Assembly: GCA_963765875.1 (NCBI GenBank)
Contig: CAVXYK010000027.1
Span: forward strand, 1 to 64,000
DNA length: 64,000 nt
Direction: 5' to 3'
From: JAWKOK01 sp963765875
Lineage (GTDB): Bacteria > Chloroflexota > Anaerolineae > Caldilineales > Caldilineaceae
A program made the position numbers and the translations under genes. Of this stretch, positions 10,022 to 19,532 are shown piece by piece (positions within the stretch are counted from its first letter, which is position 1; every line of letters begins with the position of its first letter). The notes under the pieces are model-generated. The model searched no databases and was not told the origin of the DNA. It saw nothing but the letters and a program-made list of their open reading frames with translations.

Positions 10022-10993
10022 TTAGATCTGTTCTTCAAGCCGATCTGTTGCCAAGGCTGGCTCTGGAGAAAGGGCTGAAATTTCGGCGCGCAATTCCGGC
10101 GTCATATCAATGTCCAGAGACTTCAGCGAGCCCTCCAATTGTTCCACATTTCGGGCGCCAATTATGGGCGCAGTAACCGCCGGGTGGCTGGCAACCCAGG
10201 CCACGGCTAGGGCGACCGGATCCAGATTGCGTTCCTGGGCAAAATTCGTAAACCGGTCTGCGACTTCATAGTATACGGACTTTTGATAGCGGATTTGGTA
10301 TGTGTCATTTTCCACCAGCCGGCCCATATCCGGCCGTTTGTCTATACCATACTTCCCCGTAAGCAAGCCTGCGCCCAAGGGGTTGTAGGGAATTACGCTA
10401 ACATTCTCGGATAGCGCCATGGGCAAGATTTCAACTTCGGCCTGACGCTTAACCAAGTTGTACATTGGCTGAATACATTCAAACCGAGCCAAACCCTCTT
10501 TGGCTGAAATCCCAAGCGCTTTGGTTACCTTCCACGCGGGCTGGTTACTGACCGCCGGATAGAGGATTTTCCCGGCCTTGACCAAATCATCCAGCGCCCG
10601 TAATGTTTCTTCCATCGAGGTGTTTGGATCCATATTGTGAAGAAAATAGACGTCGATGTAATCGGTCTTGAGCCGCCTTAGGCTGTCCTCAACAGCCCGT
10701 TGTATATGCCGTCGAGACGTACCTCCCGCATTGATATCGGGCCCTGTCGAACCAAAAACTTTGGTGGTGATTACCAACTCATCTCGACAATCGGCGATCA
10801 AATCCCCAAGAATTTCTTCCGAGCGTCCGCCGGCATACACGTTGGCGCAGTCGAAGAAATTGATCCCGGCGTCCCGGCAACGATTAAACAGAGCAGCTGA
10901 GGTTTTTTCATCAGCCGTATCGCCAAACAACATCGTCCCAAAACATAAGGTGGAAACTTTCACTCCGGTATTGCCCAGCAATTTGTAGTTCAA
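10022..10993 (-). CDS. Aldo/keto reductase
   Basis: 323 residues from a TTG start at 10991-10993. This start is chosen because GAGGAG sits six bases upstream and the protein then begins MNYKLLGNTGVKVSTLCFGTM, the usual AKR opening; a longer frame to 11092 has no such signal. AKR landmarks are FFDCANVYAGGRSEEILG (catalytic Asp/Tyr), VITTKVFG (Lys), VYFLHNMD (His) and the C-terminal NADP site APIIGARNVEQLEGSL. It most resembles the YajO/IolS-type NADP-dependent reductases. It sits between two DUF1593 genes on the same strand, which suggests it acts on the same sugar or glycoside. Confidence 0.88.
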   Translation of the reverse strand: MNYKLLGNTGVKVSTLCFGTMLFGDTADEKTSAALFNRCRDAGINFFDCANVYAGGRSEEILGDLIADCRDELVITTKVFGSTGPDINAGGTSRRHIQRAVEDSLRRLKTDYIDVYFLHNMDPNTSMEETLRALDDLVKAGKILYPAVSNQPAWKVTKALGISAKEGLARFECIQPMYNLVKRQAEVEILPMALSENVSVIPYNPLGAGLLTGKYGIDKRPDMGRLVENDTYQIRYQKSVYYEVADRFTNFAQERNLDPVALAVAWVASHPAVTAPIIGARNVEQLEGSLKSLDIDMTPELRAEISALSPEPALATDRLEEQI

Positions 10994-11110
10994 GATAGTC
11001 TCCTCAAAGATTGAATTGTTCTGTAAGCTATGTATTAACTCATCTGATTGAGCCGACAGCCGAGTTGCACCACACGAAGTCCGCACAATCAATGTTTGCC
11101 CCGACGATTC

Positions 11111-12449
11111 TTATTGACACTGGATCACCAGCCGTCTGTATCGAGTTAGCCTCGGCGATCCATCATCTGTAAGAATCAGGAGAATGTGCAGGACCGTGCC
11201 TGACGCATCTTCCGGAACAACAAAACTCGTCGTCATTGCATTCGCGTTTGGAATGTCGATCTGACCTGAATAGCTCCCTGCCTCGGGGTAGAACTTCCAT
11301 TCGTAGGTAAGCGCGTCATTATCGACATCACTGCTGCCGGTCGCGTCGAGCGTTACGCGTTCACCCGGCTGTGCGCTAATCTCCACGGGCCGGAGCGACG
11401 TGTCGCCGTTGAGTACTGGCTGCGGGGGATGGTTTGCTTCATCGAAGGATTTGACGCACCAGTCCATGCGTGCCTCGTAGTCGTTTTGGAAGTGAGGCGC
11501 CCAGCGACGAGATGGTCGCCCCCATAGTTTCGGGTGTGGGATCGGGATCGACATCGATCCACTGCGTCTCCGAACCTGGAGCCAGCTTTAGGCGACCACC
11601 CCATCCGCCCCAATCGGGACGCTCCGGCACGCTCAGCCCGTTGGGGATCAGCCCCAAATAGGTTTCAGAGTCAGCGCCGCCCAACTCGCCCTTACGCAGC
11701 GGACACAACGCACCCAGTGGACCGTGGTTAAAGCGAACGTTCGTATCGAGCCACTCCTGGCTGCGCATATTTGGATCCGCTGAATAGAGAATCCCACCCG
11801 TCGAGACGAGGTAGGGAATCGTTGGGAAATTCTCCAGCATCCAAAGCCCAGCCGCATCTTGATGACCCCAGGCATAGACACGCAGCTTGGCAACAAATTT
11901 CTCGACGTCCGCTTCACTGCGTTCATTCCGTATCCGCCAGAGCGCCTGGGCCAACTCAATGACCCCGCCCCACACGACGACCCACACTGGACGTGGATCG
12001 TCCCGATCGACGACATCGATAAGATGCTGCGATGCATCGGTATCTTTCCCCTCACCGAGAATCTCATCGAGCGGAAGATGAGCGTCGGGCGTGAGTGAGA
12101 TGCCTTTGCGGATGTCGAAATCAGCGTTTCTCCCGGTCTTGATGCCCTTCTTGATCATCCTCAGGAGTGCTTCTGGTTCTGGCCAGCCCTGGCTGTGCTG
12201 CATGAGATTTTCTCTGACCTGCCCATATGCCTGAACCCATTCAACAATGAAGTGCGGTTGCGGCTCGCCGTCGAGGGGACGGTGTGGCTCATTCGGAAAA
12301 ATGCGAATGGAAGTGGCAAGCAGTCCTTCGATGTCATACTGGTCTGCATAGAGCAAAAACCGGGTGAGGGACTGCATGTCATCAACGTCGCCACCGATGT
12401 CGGTCAACACAACGACCCGATGCTTCTCTGCTTCCGGCAATGTGTTCAA
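11111..12449 (-). pseudogene. DUF1593 nucleoside-hydrolase-like protein with C-terminal Ig/PKD-like domain, one frameshift
   Basis: The N-terminal domain has VVVLTDIGGDVDDMQSLTRFLLYADQ, LDEILGEGKDTDASQHLIDVVD, RPVWVVVWGG and GGWGGRL, a full set of Sde182-type hydrolase blocks. After ETMGATISS (near 11505) the frame changes and the protein continues RWAPHFQNDYEARMDWCVKS. It then has an Ig/PKD-like C-terminal domain (LDATGSSDVDNDALTYEWKFYP, then LILTDDGSPRLTRYRRLVI) and ends at 11111. This is the most complete member of the three DUF1593 copies. The probable start is TTG 12447-12449 after AAGGATAAGAG. No signal peptide is evident, so the protein is probably cytoplasmic. Confidence 0.8.
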
Positions 12450-12502
12450 GTTCTCTTATCCTTACGGCTTGTGGGGCCAAGATATATCTTCAAAGACAAT
12501 TG

Positions 12503-13813
12503 TCACCTGCTTACAGGCGCACCTGTTCCGTCCAAAATCAGTAGCCAATCGTTGCCTCGACCGGATGTGGGCGGCGTATAGGTTTGGTAGGCACCGCTGT
12601 CACCAGTGTGAATCGGATGTATGCTGCCGTACCGTGGATCAAACCAGCACTGTTTCAGACGCGTTGCATTGAGCTGTTGGCGATCCACGGTGAATGGCGC
12701 ACCCCGTGGCGAATAGACAAAGGCAAACGAGCCATCTTCTGCCTTGGCCGCACGTATTTTGGCGCCACCGTGGCTAGGACCAACCACCACAAGGGTAGCG
12801 GTGGGCTGTAGCTGTTGGTAATCGTATGCCTCAAAGAGACGCCGCAACAGGCCCATCTGAAAGGCCCCGGGATGATCGAGCGCTTCAGGCCACGGAATGT
12901 CAGCGAAAATAACCGGGTCGCGTCCAGGGGCCCACATCTGCCAAACATTGTTGTTGCCATAGGTGTGGCCACAAGCGCCGGCCAACATAGCCCAATAGGC
13001 AGCCTGGCGCACATCATAATCATCAAAGCGGTCGTAGCGGTTGAGGTTTTGGAAGTAGAAGCCAACCGGAATCGTCTCGTAACGCGGCTCACCATCGATG
13101 GTAGGTTTGGGTGGCTCAAGTGCATAGTCGGCCTCAATCAGCAGGCCATTGTCGTGATCGTGCGTGGCATGGGACGTTTGGCACATATGAAAGTCCAGCC
13201 AATCAGCATCAGGGAAGAGCTCCGCAGAGCGTCCCGGCCCGATCGGGTGGTAGGTTTTGAGGTGCGTACCGCCGTCGCCTGCGCTTAATCCCTCAGCCAT
13301 GGCGTATATAATAGCCTGCTCCTCTTCATCGACGGCTTGGCGATCGCCACCCAAAATCCAGATCAGATCGCTATGGCGATACCGCTTGCCCAGATATTCA
13401 CCAAAGACATATGCCGATTCTGCCGTAAAAATCGGATCGGCATTAAAATCAGTAGCTTTCCAAAAGCAGCCCCAGGTGGGCAACATACCCATCACTAATC
13501 CCAATTCGTTGGTCTTGGCGATCACTGCATCCACGTGACGGAAATATGCTTCGTTCGGGCGCGTTGGGTCGCGGTCCAGCAGAGGCAAATCACCGTTGGC
13601 ATTGGGCACATCTAGCCCTTTCAACTCGGCCAATACGACTGCCTGAATGACGGTAAAGCCTTTTGCGGCTCGGTTGGCCAAATAGCGCGTCGATTCTTCC
13701 AGAGTAAGCCGATGAAAGAGTTCCCAAGCCGTATCGCCCAGATAGAAGAAGGGCGAGCCATTCTCATATTGCAGAAAACGACCGTTCGGCGTGACTTGAA
13801 TAGGGTGCTGCAT
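12503..13813 (-). CDS. DUF4038 (apiosidase-like) glycoside hydrolase
   Basis: 436 residues from ATG 13811-13813 (AGAGGA upstream). A longer frame to 13894 begins with low-complexity Arg-rich sequence and is not believed. The start MQHPIQVTPNGRFLQYENGSPFFYLGDTAW is the signature opening of PF13204 (DUF4038, apiosidase-like, related to GH140). The (beta/alpha)8 barrel continues with IQAVVLAELKG, LIWILGGD and AACGHTYGNNNVWQMWAP. The last 90 residues look like the putative collagen-binding or beta-sandwich domain that usually follows. Known relatives cleave side-chain sugars such as apiose from plant polysaccharides. There is no signal peptide, so it probably acts on imported oligosaccharide. It is followed by DUF1593 on the same strand. 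Confidence 0.85.
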   Translation of the reverse strand: MQHPIQVTPNGRFLQYENGSPFFYLGDTAWELFHRLTLEESTRYLANRAAKGFTVIQAVVLAELKGLDVPNANGDLPLLDRDPTRPNEAYFRHVDAVIAKTNELGLVMGMLPTWGCFWKATDFNADPIFTAESAYVFGEYLGKRYRHSDLIWILGGDRQAVDEEEQAIIYAMAEGLSAGDGGTHLKTYHPIGPGRSAELFPDADWLDFHMCQTSHATHDHDNGLLIEADYALEPPKPTIDGEPRYETIPVGFYFQNLNRYDRFDDYDVRQAAYWAMLAGACGHTYGNNNVWQMWAPGRDPVIFADIPWPEALDHPGAFQMGLLRRLFEAYDYQQLQPTATLVVVGPSHGGAKIRAAKAEDGSFAFVYSPRGAPFTVDRQQLNATRLKQCWFDPRYGSIHPIHTGDSGAYQTYTPPTSGRGNDWLLILDGTGAPVSR

Positions 13814-13911
13814 AAAGTTTCCTCTCTTGTATGTTCGACGGCTGTAGGTTTGACCCTTGCATGTTTGGCGTCGCCGGCGATAGGAAGCGTCCAACCGGGG
13901 CAGATCGAACG

Positions 13912-14780
13912 CTAATGCGAAGCCTTCAGGTATTCATCCGCGATTGTGCGAATCTCTGTTTCCGTCGGGTTGGGCAAGACGACCAGCCGTGAGTGGGCGC
14001 GGGCGCTCTCGCCCGCCTCGATGTCGTGCCCGAAGAAAGAGAGGTAGTTGGAGTAATGTTTTTCTTCGCCGTAGGGAGTGAATACGCCAAAGCAATCGTC
14101 GCGTTGAGCCATCACGATCACCGTAAGCCCGGAGACAGGGTCGCGACGGATCGCGAGCGGAAGGGCGTAGTACGGCATCATCGTCCACGCCAGGGGATGA
14201 GGCGCTAGATCCCAGCGGCCGTCATCAATTATGTCAGCTCCTTGTTTGTCGCGAGGGAAGGCGAGCCACACACCCAGTTCTTCATCGGCTGAGACGAAGC
14301 CTTCTTGGTCACCGCCACGTGGATCGCGCGTGGCCCAGACCCGCGAATCGATAAAGGGGGGCTGATAGTAAGAGGCCAAGAAAACTTCGAAGGCTTTTAG
14401 TTTGGCCTCGGCTCGGACGACGGTGACTAGGTCGATGGTGTTCGGGGTGACCCAACTGTACGTGCTGCCCAACTCGAAGGGGCGTTCCGATGTCGCTTCC
14501 CACAAGACTTCGACGCTGCCGTCTGCACCGAGTTCTGCCGTGCTCGGCCAGCGTCGCGCGCCGTATCCGTAACGCTTGCCGCGGGTGAAGACGCGATAGT
14601 GGTTAAAAAGGCCTTCGCCGCCGGTGATCTCTGTGTCGCTATCGGTGCCGTCTGCTGTGTACGTGACCGGGACGAGACCAATTGACTGGCCCTCCTGGCG
14701 TAAGATACCCCTGAGAACGCCCGTGTCAAAGGTGAATGATCCGTCCGCGCTTGTATGAACTGAAGATTTGATGGGGTCAT
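13912..14780 (-). pseudogene. Unrecognised protein, single-base frameshift in a C-run near its start
   Basis: I do not recognise the family. The readable part is about 280 residues, cytoplasmic, mostly beta-strand-like (GLFNHYRVFTRGKRYGYGARRWPS, AIRRDPVSGLTVIVMAQRDDCFGVFTPY) and ends EIRTIADEYLKASH. No membrane segment is visible. The open frame lacks a start codon. The ATG at 14778-14780, preceded by AAGG, is out of frame by one base, and adding one C to the CCCC run just after it gives MTPIKSSVHTSADGSFTFDTG in frame. That makes a homopolymer sequencing error the simplest explanation. It sits between an epimerase and a DUF4038 glycosidase, so a role in sugar metabolism is likely but unproven. 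Confidence 0.6.
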
Positions 14781-14787
14781 TTTTTCC

Positions 14788-15804
14788 TTATGCTCCGATT
14801 ATCAGATTCCCAGTCGCCTCACGCCACGTTTTAATGATTCGATCGTACAAGGGGAAGTCCTCACTCTTTTCGCGCATCCCGTTTTCTTCCAGCCATCTGA
14901 TGGTTCGACGCGCGCCCTCAACCCAAGGAATTGTCACTCGAAAGCCGAGGTCTTCCCTGGCCGCTCTGTTGTCAAAGAGATTGTTGTAGCTGAAGTTCAC
15001 CTCGGTTAGCATGGCCTCTTGAGGGGCCAACCGGACCAGAGCATCGGTAGGAATATAGACAAATTCCGGCGGCTTGGCGCCAACGGCTTTCGCCAGTCCC
15101 TGATGATATCCTTCCCAGGTCATCCACTCTTCGCCAGCCACATGATACCCGCGGCCCATGGCCCGGGTATTACCGATAGCGCCAACAAAGGCCACGGCTA
15201 CATCATCGCGGTGACAGGTTGGCCAGAAGGATCTACCGTTACCATGCACGATGATGGGTTGCTCTTTTTTCAGACGATCCACGTGATAGTTGCCAACACC
15301 GAGCGCATGGAGGAGGTTGTTCCCGCCTTCACCATAGGTGTGCCCCGGGCGGATGCTGGTCACGACCAGATCACCGCGTTCGTGGGCGGCAAAGAGCAAT
15401 TCTTCGCAACGCGCTTTGTTGTAGCCGTACATAAACTTCATTGAGGGTTGCTTCTCTGTATCCTCAGTGATGGGGTAGACGGCAGCGGGTTTGGTATAGA
15501 CATCAACCGTGCTGCAGAAGATGTATTGGGCCGTGCGACCTCTGAAAGCACGAATGGCGCTTTCCGCCTCTTCGGGTAGGTAGCAGACCATATCGATGAC
15601 GCAATCGAATGTCCCCGCCTCTGCCATCTCTCTTTCAAATGCCGCGAAATTTTTGCGGTCACCGTTGATGGTGACGTAGTCACCCTCGAACAGTGGAGGG
15701 CGTTGGCCTCGATTGTAGAGAATGACTTCGTCACCGCGCTTCAAGAGCAGGCGGGAGATACCCGTGCTAATGATGCCGGTGCCACCGACAACAAGAACCC
15801 TCAT
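14788..15804 (-). CDS. NAD-dependent epimerase/dehydratase (extended SDR)
   Basis: 338 residues with the N-terminal Rossmann motif VLVVGGTGIISTGI. The catalytic site region is STVDVY...MYGYNKARCEELL (YxxxK), followed by RPGHTYG and WPTCHRDDVAVAFVGA, typical of extended SDRs that act on nucleotide sugars or free sugars. GGAG lies eight bases before ATG 15804. It is followed after 7 bases by the unrecognised protein and preceded by an AKR 25 bases upstream, so the run looks like one operon. The substrate cannot be named. Confidence 0.87.
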   Translation of the reverse strand: MRVLVVGGTGIISTGISRLLLKRGDEVILYNRGQRPPLFEGDYVTINGDRKNFAAFEREMAEAGTFDCVIDMVCYLPEEAESAIRAFRGRTAQYIFCSTVDVYTKPAAVYPITEDTEKQPSMKFMYGYNKARCEELLFAAHERGDLVVTSIRPGHTYGEGGNNLLHALGVGNYHVDRLKKEQPIIVHGNGRSFWPTCHRDDVAVAFVGAIGNTRAMGRGYHVAGEEWMTWEGYHQGLAKAVGAKPPEFVYIPTDALVRLAPQEAMLTEVNFSYNNLFDNRAAREDLGFRVTIPWVEGARRTIRWLEENGMREKSEDFPLYDRIIKTWREATGNLIIGA

Positions 15805-15829
15805 GATGAGTCTCCGATCATGTCAAGGA

Positions 15830-16754
15830 TTAGCCTTCAATCTCTCGGATCAAATCTTCTGGCAGCGGACCTTTCTCCGCCGCTTGAACACACTCAGCGA
15901 TCTCATGGGGCAATTTGGCGCCGATGATGACGGTATCAATATCGGGCTGGGCAACGATATAGCGGATGCCCATTTCGGCCAGAGTCATGCCGCTTTCACG
16001 CTGCAGGTCGTAGATCTGTCGATAGCGCGCAACAAGATTCGGACGCATCCATTCCGGCGGGTTATCCAGGATCTCAGGCTGGGTGACCGCCAAACCGCGC
16101 TGCAAAAACAGCGCCAATCAAGCAAACGTTGCCCTTCTTTTTGGCTACGGGCAAAATATCGCGTGCGCCGCGCCGAATGAGATCGTAGTTGAAGGCCAAC
16201 AAGAAGGTGTCGACGTCCACATTCTCCAGGACACGACTCATATTGCTCGCGGTATTGCCCGAGATCCCGATAAAGCGACACCGCCCTTGCGCCTTGATCT
16301 CTCGCAACGTTTCGAGAGCGGGCGCGGAATTGAAGTCATACGCCCGCTCTGACTCTAGACGCCCTTGGATAGATTCATCAGTGGACCACCAATGGTGAAA
16401 ATCGGCCTCGTGTAGTTGTAATGTGTCTACGCTTTCACGGCGCAGGAGACGGAGGTTCTCTTCGAACTGGGTCAGGAGCGCGTCTCTGGAGTGAAAACGA
16501 GATGGTTCTGCAAAATAGCCCAGCTTCGTGGCCAGCAGAAAATCCTGCGTCACGCCATCGAGTGCTTCGCCCAATGCTGCCTGGGCCGCGCCACGGCAAT
16601 ACATGGGCGAGGTATCGAAGTAGCGCACACCAAGATCAAGGGCGCGGCGTACCGTCGCCACGCCATCGGCAAAGGAGCTATGAGTGAGATAGGCGCCGCC
16701 AAGTCCAATTTTGGTTGTGCTTGCGCCGGTGGGACCATAAGGTTGTGGTTTCAT
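15830..16754 (-). pseudogene. Aldo/keto reductase, one frameshift
   Basis: The N-terminal part reads MKPQPYGPTGASTTKIGLGGAYL with AKR motifs YFDTSPMYCRGAAQAALGEAL and LLATKLGYFAE. Near 16110 (KKGNVCLIGA) the frame shifts. The C-terminus LFLQRGLAVTQPEIL...MTLAEMGIRYIVAQPDIDTVIIGAKLPHEIAE runs in another frame to a stop at 15830. Joined, it is about 308 residues, close to L-fucose dehydrogenase or D-threo-aldose 1-dehydrogenase-type AKRs in layout, though this is only a resemblance. AGGAG lies five bases before the ATG. Its start overlaps the stop of the YdcF-like gene by ATGA, which implies translational coupling. Confidence 0.8.
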
Positions 16755-17263
16755 AAAGACTCCTGTTCCTCCATTAACTTCTTAAGGGCTTTGCGTTCGT
16801 GCGCTTTCTGGCTGACCAAGTCAAACTCACACTGGTCTTCATCGGTGAGAACGCCTAAAAAAAGTACAGAGACTGGTGTGTCAGCGAATTCTCTTGTGAA
16901 TATAAAACGGGCGCGTGGCACGTGAAAGTCAGAAGTGATCGCAACAACAGCGCCAGCACCGTGGGACATAACGATGGGCTTGGCTAGCGCAGCGTCTTCG
17001 AGCGTATTGCGGCTCTCGGCAAATTCGAGAATCTGCTCTCGAGGAATGCCATGAGCGATCATATGATCCTGTAAGTACTGAGCATGGGGCTTTGTCGTTG
17101 TGTTGAAGTGATCCCCATATCCTCCCGTCAGCAGTATGTGACAGTCTGGATTGTCACGCCAGAACGCCATCGCCTGTTCACAGCGGCCAAGAGCAGTGCT
17201 GTACAGATTGCCCTCCGCATCGTTGGGGGATCCGAGCACTATGATGATGTCGCTATTTTCCAT
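16751..17263 (-). CDS. YdcF/DUF218 family protein
   Basis: 170 residues from ATG 17261-17263, chosen because GGAGA lies just upstream and the protein then opens MENSDIIIVLGSPN; a longer frame to 17305 adds an unlikely tail. The DUF218 blocks are visible: IIIVLGSPND at the start, CHILLTGGYGD, the ESRNTLEDAALA segment and VAITSDFHVPRARFIF. Relatives (ElyC, SanA, YdcF) are mostly envelope-associated, but this copy has no membrane helix and looks soluble. Its stop overlaps the start of the AKR (ATGA). A hydrolase-like or nucleotide-binding role is possible; biochemistry in the family is poor. Confidence 0.8.
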   Translation of the reverse strand: MENSDIIIVLGSPNDAEGNLYSTALGRCEQAMAFWRDNPDCHILLTGGYGDHFNTTTKPHAQYLQDHMIAHGIPREQILEFAESRNTLEDAALAKPIVMSHGAGAVVAITSDFHVPRARFIFTREFADTPVSVLFLGVLTDEDQCEFDLVSQKAHERKALKKLMEEQESL

Positions 17264-17409
17264 ACTTCTCTCCAGGTTCTTCTCAAGTGGCACTACTCGG
17301 TTCACTCGGAATTTGGGGCTGCTGCGTCCGATGCTCGCAACGGACGCAGCAGGTTGACGTCCCTACGACCCCGCGAGATCCTGACGCGTCAACTGCACTG
17401 TACGTCTGC

Positions 17410-17517
17410 GGCCAGAATGCGCACCACGTTGATCCCTGCTTCCTGCATCATCCGAGCATCAACGACCCAGCGCTCCTTGGGCCAGTGTTCGGGATATTAC
17501 TGTACGCCGTAGTACAT
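17410..17517 (-). pseudogene. N-terminal remnant of a GH42 beta-galactosidase
   Basis: Reading from ATG 17515-17517 (GGAGAAG upstream), the sequence gives MYYGVQ-stop-YPEHWPKERWVVDARMMQEAGINVVRI. This is the classic N-terminus of family GH42 beta-galactosidases (YYPEHWP...ARLMQEAGxNVVRI). The seventh codon is TAA where Tyr is expected, and similarity disappears after about 40 codons. The remainder of the gene is missing, leaving a 100-bp fossil between the YdcF-like and IMPase genes. Confidence 0.7.
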
Positions 17518-17536
17518 TGTTCTTCTCCATGTCACC

Positions 17537-18479
17537 TTACGGGAAACATATGTCCATCAATTCGGCATAGACTGCCGGTTTGCCTGCGATGAGCCGATTG
17601 CCTTTTCGCAAGCCGTCATTGGCCAGGAAATCGTTAGTCTGCAGACCTGCTGCCTGAATGACCGCAATGGCGCCGAGGCAATCCCATGAATTGATATGGG
17701 TGTGTTCAAAATGAGTTGAGCGCCCCGAGACCCTCCGGGAGGAGTGCCGCACAGTGCAAGTTTGCCGTCATCATCCTCCCGGAGGATCCTTCAACCGATT
17801 TTGAACACACCCAATTGATATGAGCCTCGACATATCCCACCAGCCGGCCGGCGGCCAGATAACAGAGCGCCAGCGCACCAGAGCCGTCCCAGTAGAACAT
17901 CGCGCCGGCCTTGAGCAAGGGTGAGAAGAAGGCGAGAAACTCATCCGGGGTGACCCGCGGCGAGTAGCCGACGCCAACGATGCCCTCCGTGATTGAGTTG
18001 CCGGCATGTTTTTCCACCGGCTGACCGTTCAGCGTTGCCGGATGATGCCTTCCGCCGGCAAACAACTCTTCCCGGGCCGGCGCAAAGACCATCCCGAACT
18101 CCAGTGTGCCGGCCTGGACAAAGGCGATGGAGACGCACCAACCGGACATGCCGGAGATGAAAGGTTGCGTGCCGTCGATGGGGTCGACGATCCAGATGCC
18201 CTGATCGGGCTGAAACGATGACAAGCCGGTTTCTTCACCGAAAAATGCATCATCGATATACGTTGTCCGCAAGCGTTCCCGGATCAGCAGTTCGGTATTG
18301 AGATCGGCTTCGCTGGCCATGTCCTGAAAGCCCTTGCTCTTGACCATCAACGAGTCGCGCTGTTTGAAGTAGCTCTCTGCCAGGTCCCCCGCCTCGCGGA
18401 TCAGGGTGAGCGCAAATTCATAGCGCGCTGCGATCTGTGGATTGACAAGCGGGGCGGTAGACTTTTTCTGATCGTCCAT
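17537..18479 (-). pseudogene. Inositol-monophosphatase-family phosphatase, split by a MITE
   Basis: IMPase/FIG superfamily phosphatase. Metal and phosphate site motifs are intact: SKGFQDMASEADLNTE, FFGEETG and IVDPIDGTQPFISG (DPxDGT). The C-terminal motif SWDCLGAIAVIQAAG lies beyond the insertion. As given, the frame runs into the 115-bp element and stops at 17706 after replacing the C-terminus with about 35 foreign residues. Removing 17698-17812 plus one 9-bp target copy rejoins VEAHIN to SWDCLGA in frame and gives a normal 272-residue protein ending at 17537. The substrate is unknown. It lies next to a ROK sugar kinase, so a sugar phosphate is plausible. The start is ATG 18479 with a weak AGGGA. 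Confidence 0.88.
17698..17812. mobile_element. 115-bp MITE-like element with about 22-bp TIRs and 9-bp target duplication
   Basis: The ends are GGGTGTGTTCAAAAT (15 bp perfect), then two mismatches, then GTTGA on both sides. A CCTCCGGGAGGA palindrome lies just inside each arm. The flanks are perfect 9-bp direct repeats AATTGATAT at 17689-17697 and 17813-17821. It has no coding capacity. The termini are unrelated to the 205-bp element at 2534, so two different element families have been active here. Precise removal restores the host phosphatase gene. Confidence 0.9.
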
Positions 18480-18518
18480 GGTTCCCTATCGTTCATGAGT
18501 TTGGGGGGGCGTACGACG

Positions 18519-19413
18519 TCAATGCCACAGCCAGGCCGCGCCGCGAACGCCGCTGGAGTCACCATGCGCGGCCTTGCGAATCGGGGTATGAAAGACGGTT
18601 GAGAATGTGCGCTTTGCTAGCGCCACCGGCAATTCCTCGTGTAGTTCTTCGATATTGGACATGCCGCCGCCCATCACAAGCACATCGGGGTCAAGCGAGT
18701 TGATGACCGTTGCAAGTCCACGCGCAACTCGATCCACATAGCGATCCCACAGCAGATTGCAGAGCCTGTCGCCCTGTCGTTTCTCGGCGATAATCTCTAC
18801 CGCTTTGAGTTCCTCGCCGGTATGTTCTCTGTATTGCGACTCAAATGCCCGCCCCGACACCCAGGTTTCCAGACAGCCGTGGCGTCCGCAATAGCACGGC
18901 TTGCCAGGCAGTTCGGTGCTGTCTGGAAAGGGGAGCGGATTGTGGCCCCATTCACCGCCGCAGTTGTTGGGACCGTGGTGCGCTTTCCCACCGACGGCGA
19001 TTCCCGCACCTGCGCCTGATCCCAGAATCACGGCGAATACCACGTTGTAGCCTACGCCCGCGCCGTCAAGGGCTTCAGAAGCGGCAAAACAGTCGGCGTC
19101 ATTCTCAACCCGGATCTCGCGTTGAAGTCGCCTGTGTCAGATCGGATTCGACCGGACGGCCCAGCAGCCAGGTTGAACTGGCGCCCTTGCCGAGCCGGCT
19201 GACCGGCTCTAGCGAGCCCGGGATGCCGACGCCGATGGAGCCGCGCTGACCGGTCTCTGCTTCAAGGGCAGCAACCAGCGAAACGATCTCTTCAATACAG
19301 GCAGCGTAGTCGTGTCTGGGCGTTGGTTGCCGTAGACGCAGCAGCTCGACACCGTTCTCCTGCATGGCGACGCCTTCGATCTTGGTGCCGCCCCAGTCGA
19401 TTCCAATCAGCAC
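18519..19413 (-). pseudogene. ROK-family sugar kinase, one frameshift
   Basis: The N-terminal ATP site is MLIGIDWGGTKIEGVA, the sugar region is VGIPGSLEP, and the ROK zinc motif is CYCGRHGCLETWVSG. The C-terminal half has DVLVMGGGMSN. The frame breaks near 19127: VESDLTQA should continue LQREIRVENDADCFAASEA, which lies in another frame and runs to the stop at 18519. Joined length is about 298 residues, normal for ROK fructokinase or glucokinase-like enzymes. One base repairs it. It is followed by the IMPase gene on the same strand. Confidence 0.85.
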
Positions 19414-19433
19414 GGTTTTACCTCCGGACTTAG

Positions 19434-19487
19434 GCTATTCCAGGCCAATAGGGCTTCTTTGCTTGAAACACTTCTGCCTGGAATAGC
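19434..19487. repeat. 12-bp perfect inverted repeat upstream of the ROK kinase
   Basis: GCTATTCCAGGC (19434-19445) and GCCTGGAATAGC (19476-19487) pair perfectly around a 30-base spacer. It occupies most of the gap between the nucleoside-hydrolase stop and the ROK start. There is no T-run, so it may be a processing or attenuation hairpin rather than a terminator. Confidence 0.6.
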
Positions 19488-19532
19488 TTGAGGCTTTGAC
19501 CACATCCGGGTAATTATTATCTTGGAAAAGCC

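Noticed and set aside
10994..11092. Longer N-terminus for the AKR at 10 kb
   Set aside because: The TTG start at 10993 has a good GAGGAG and gives the standard family opening; the extra residues are not conserved in type.
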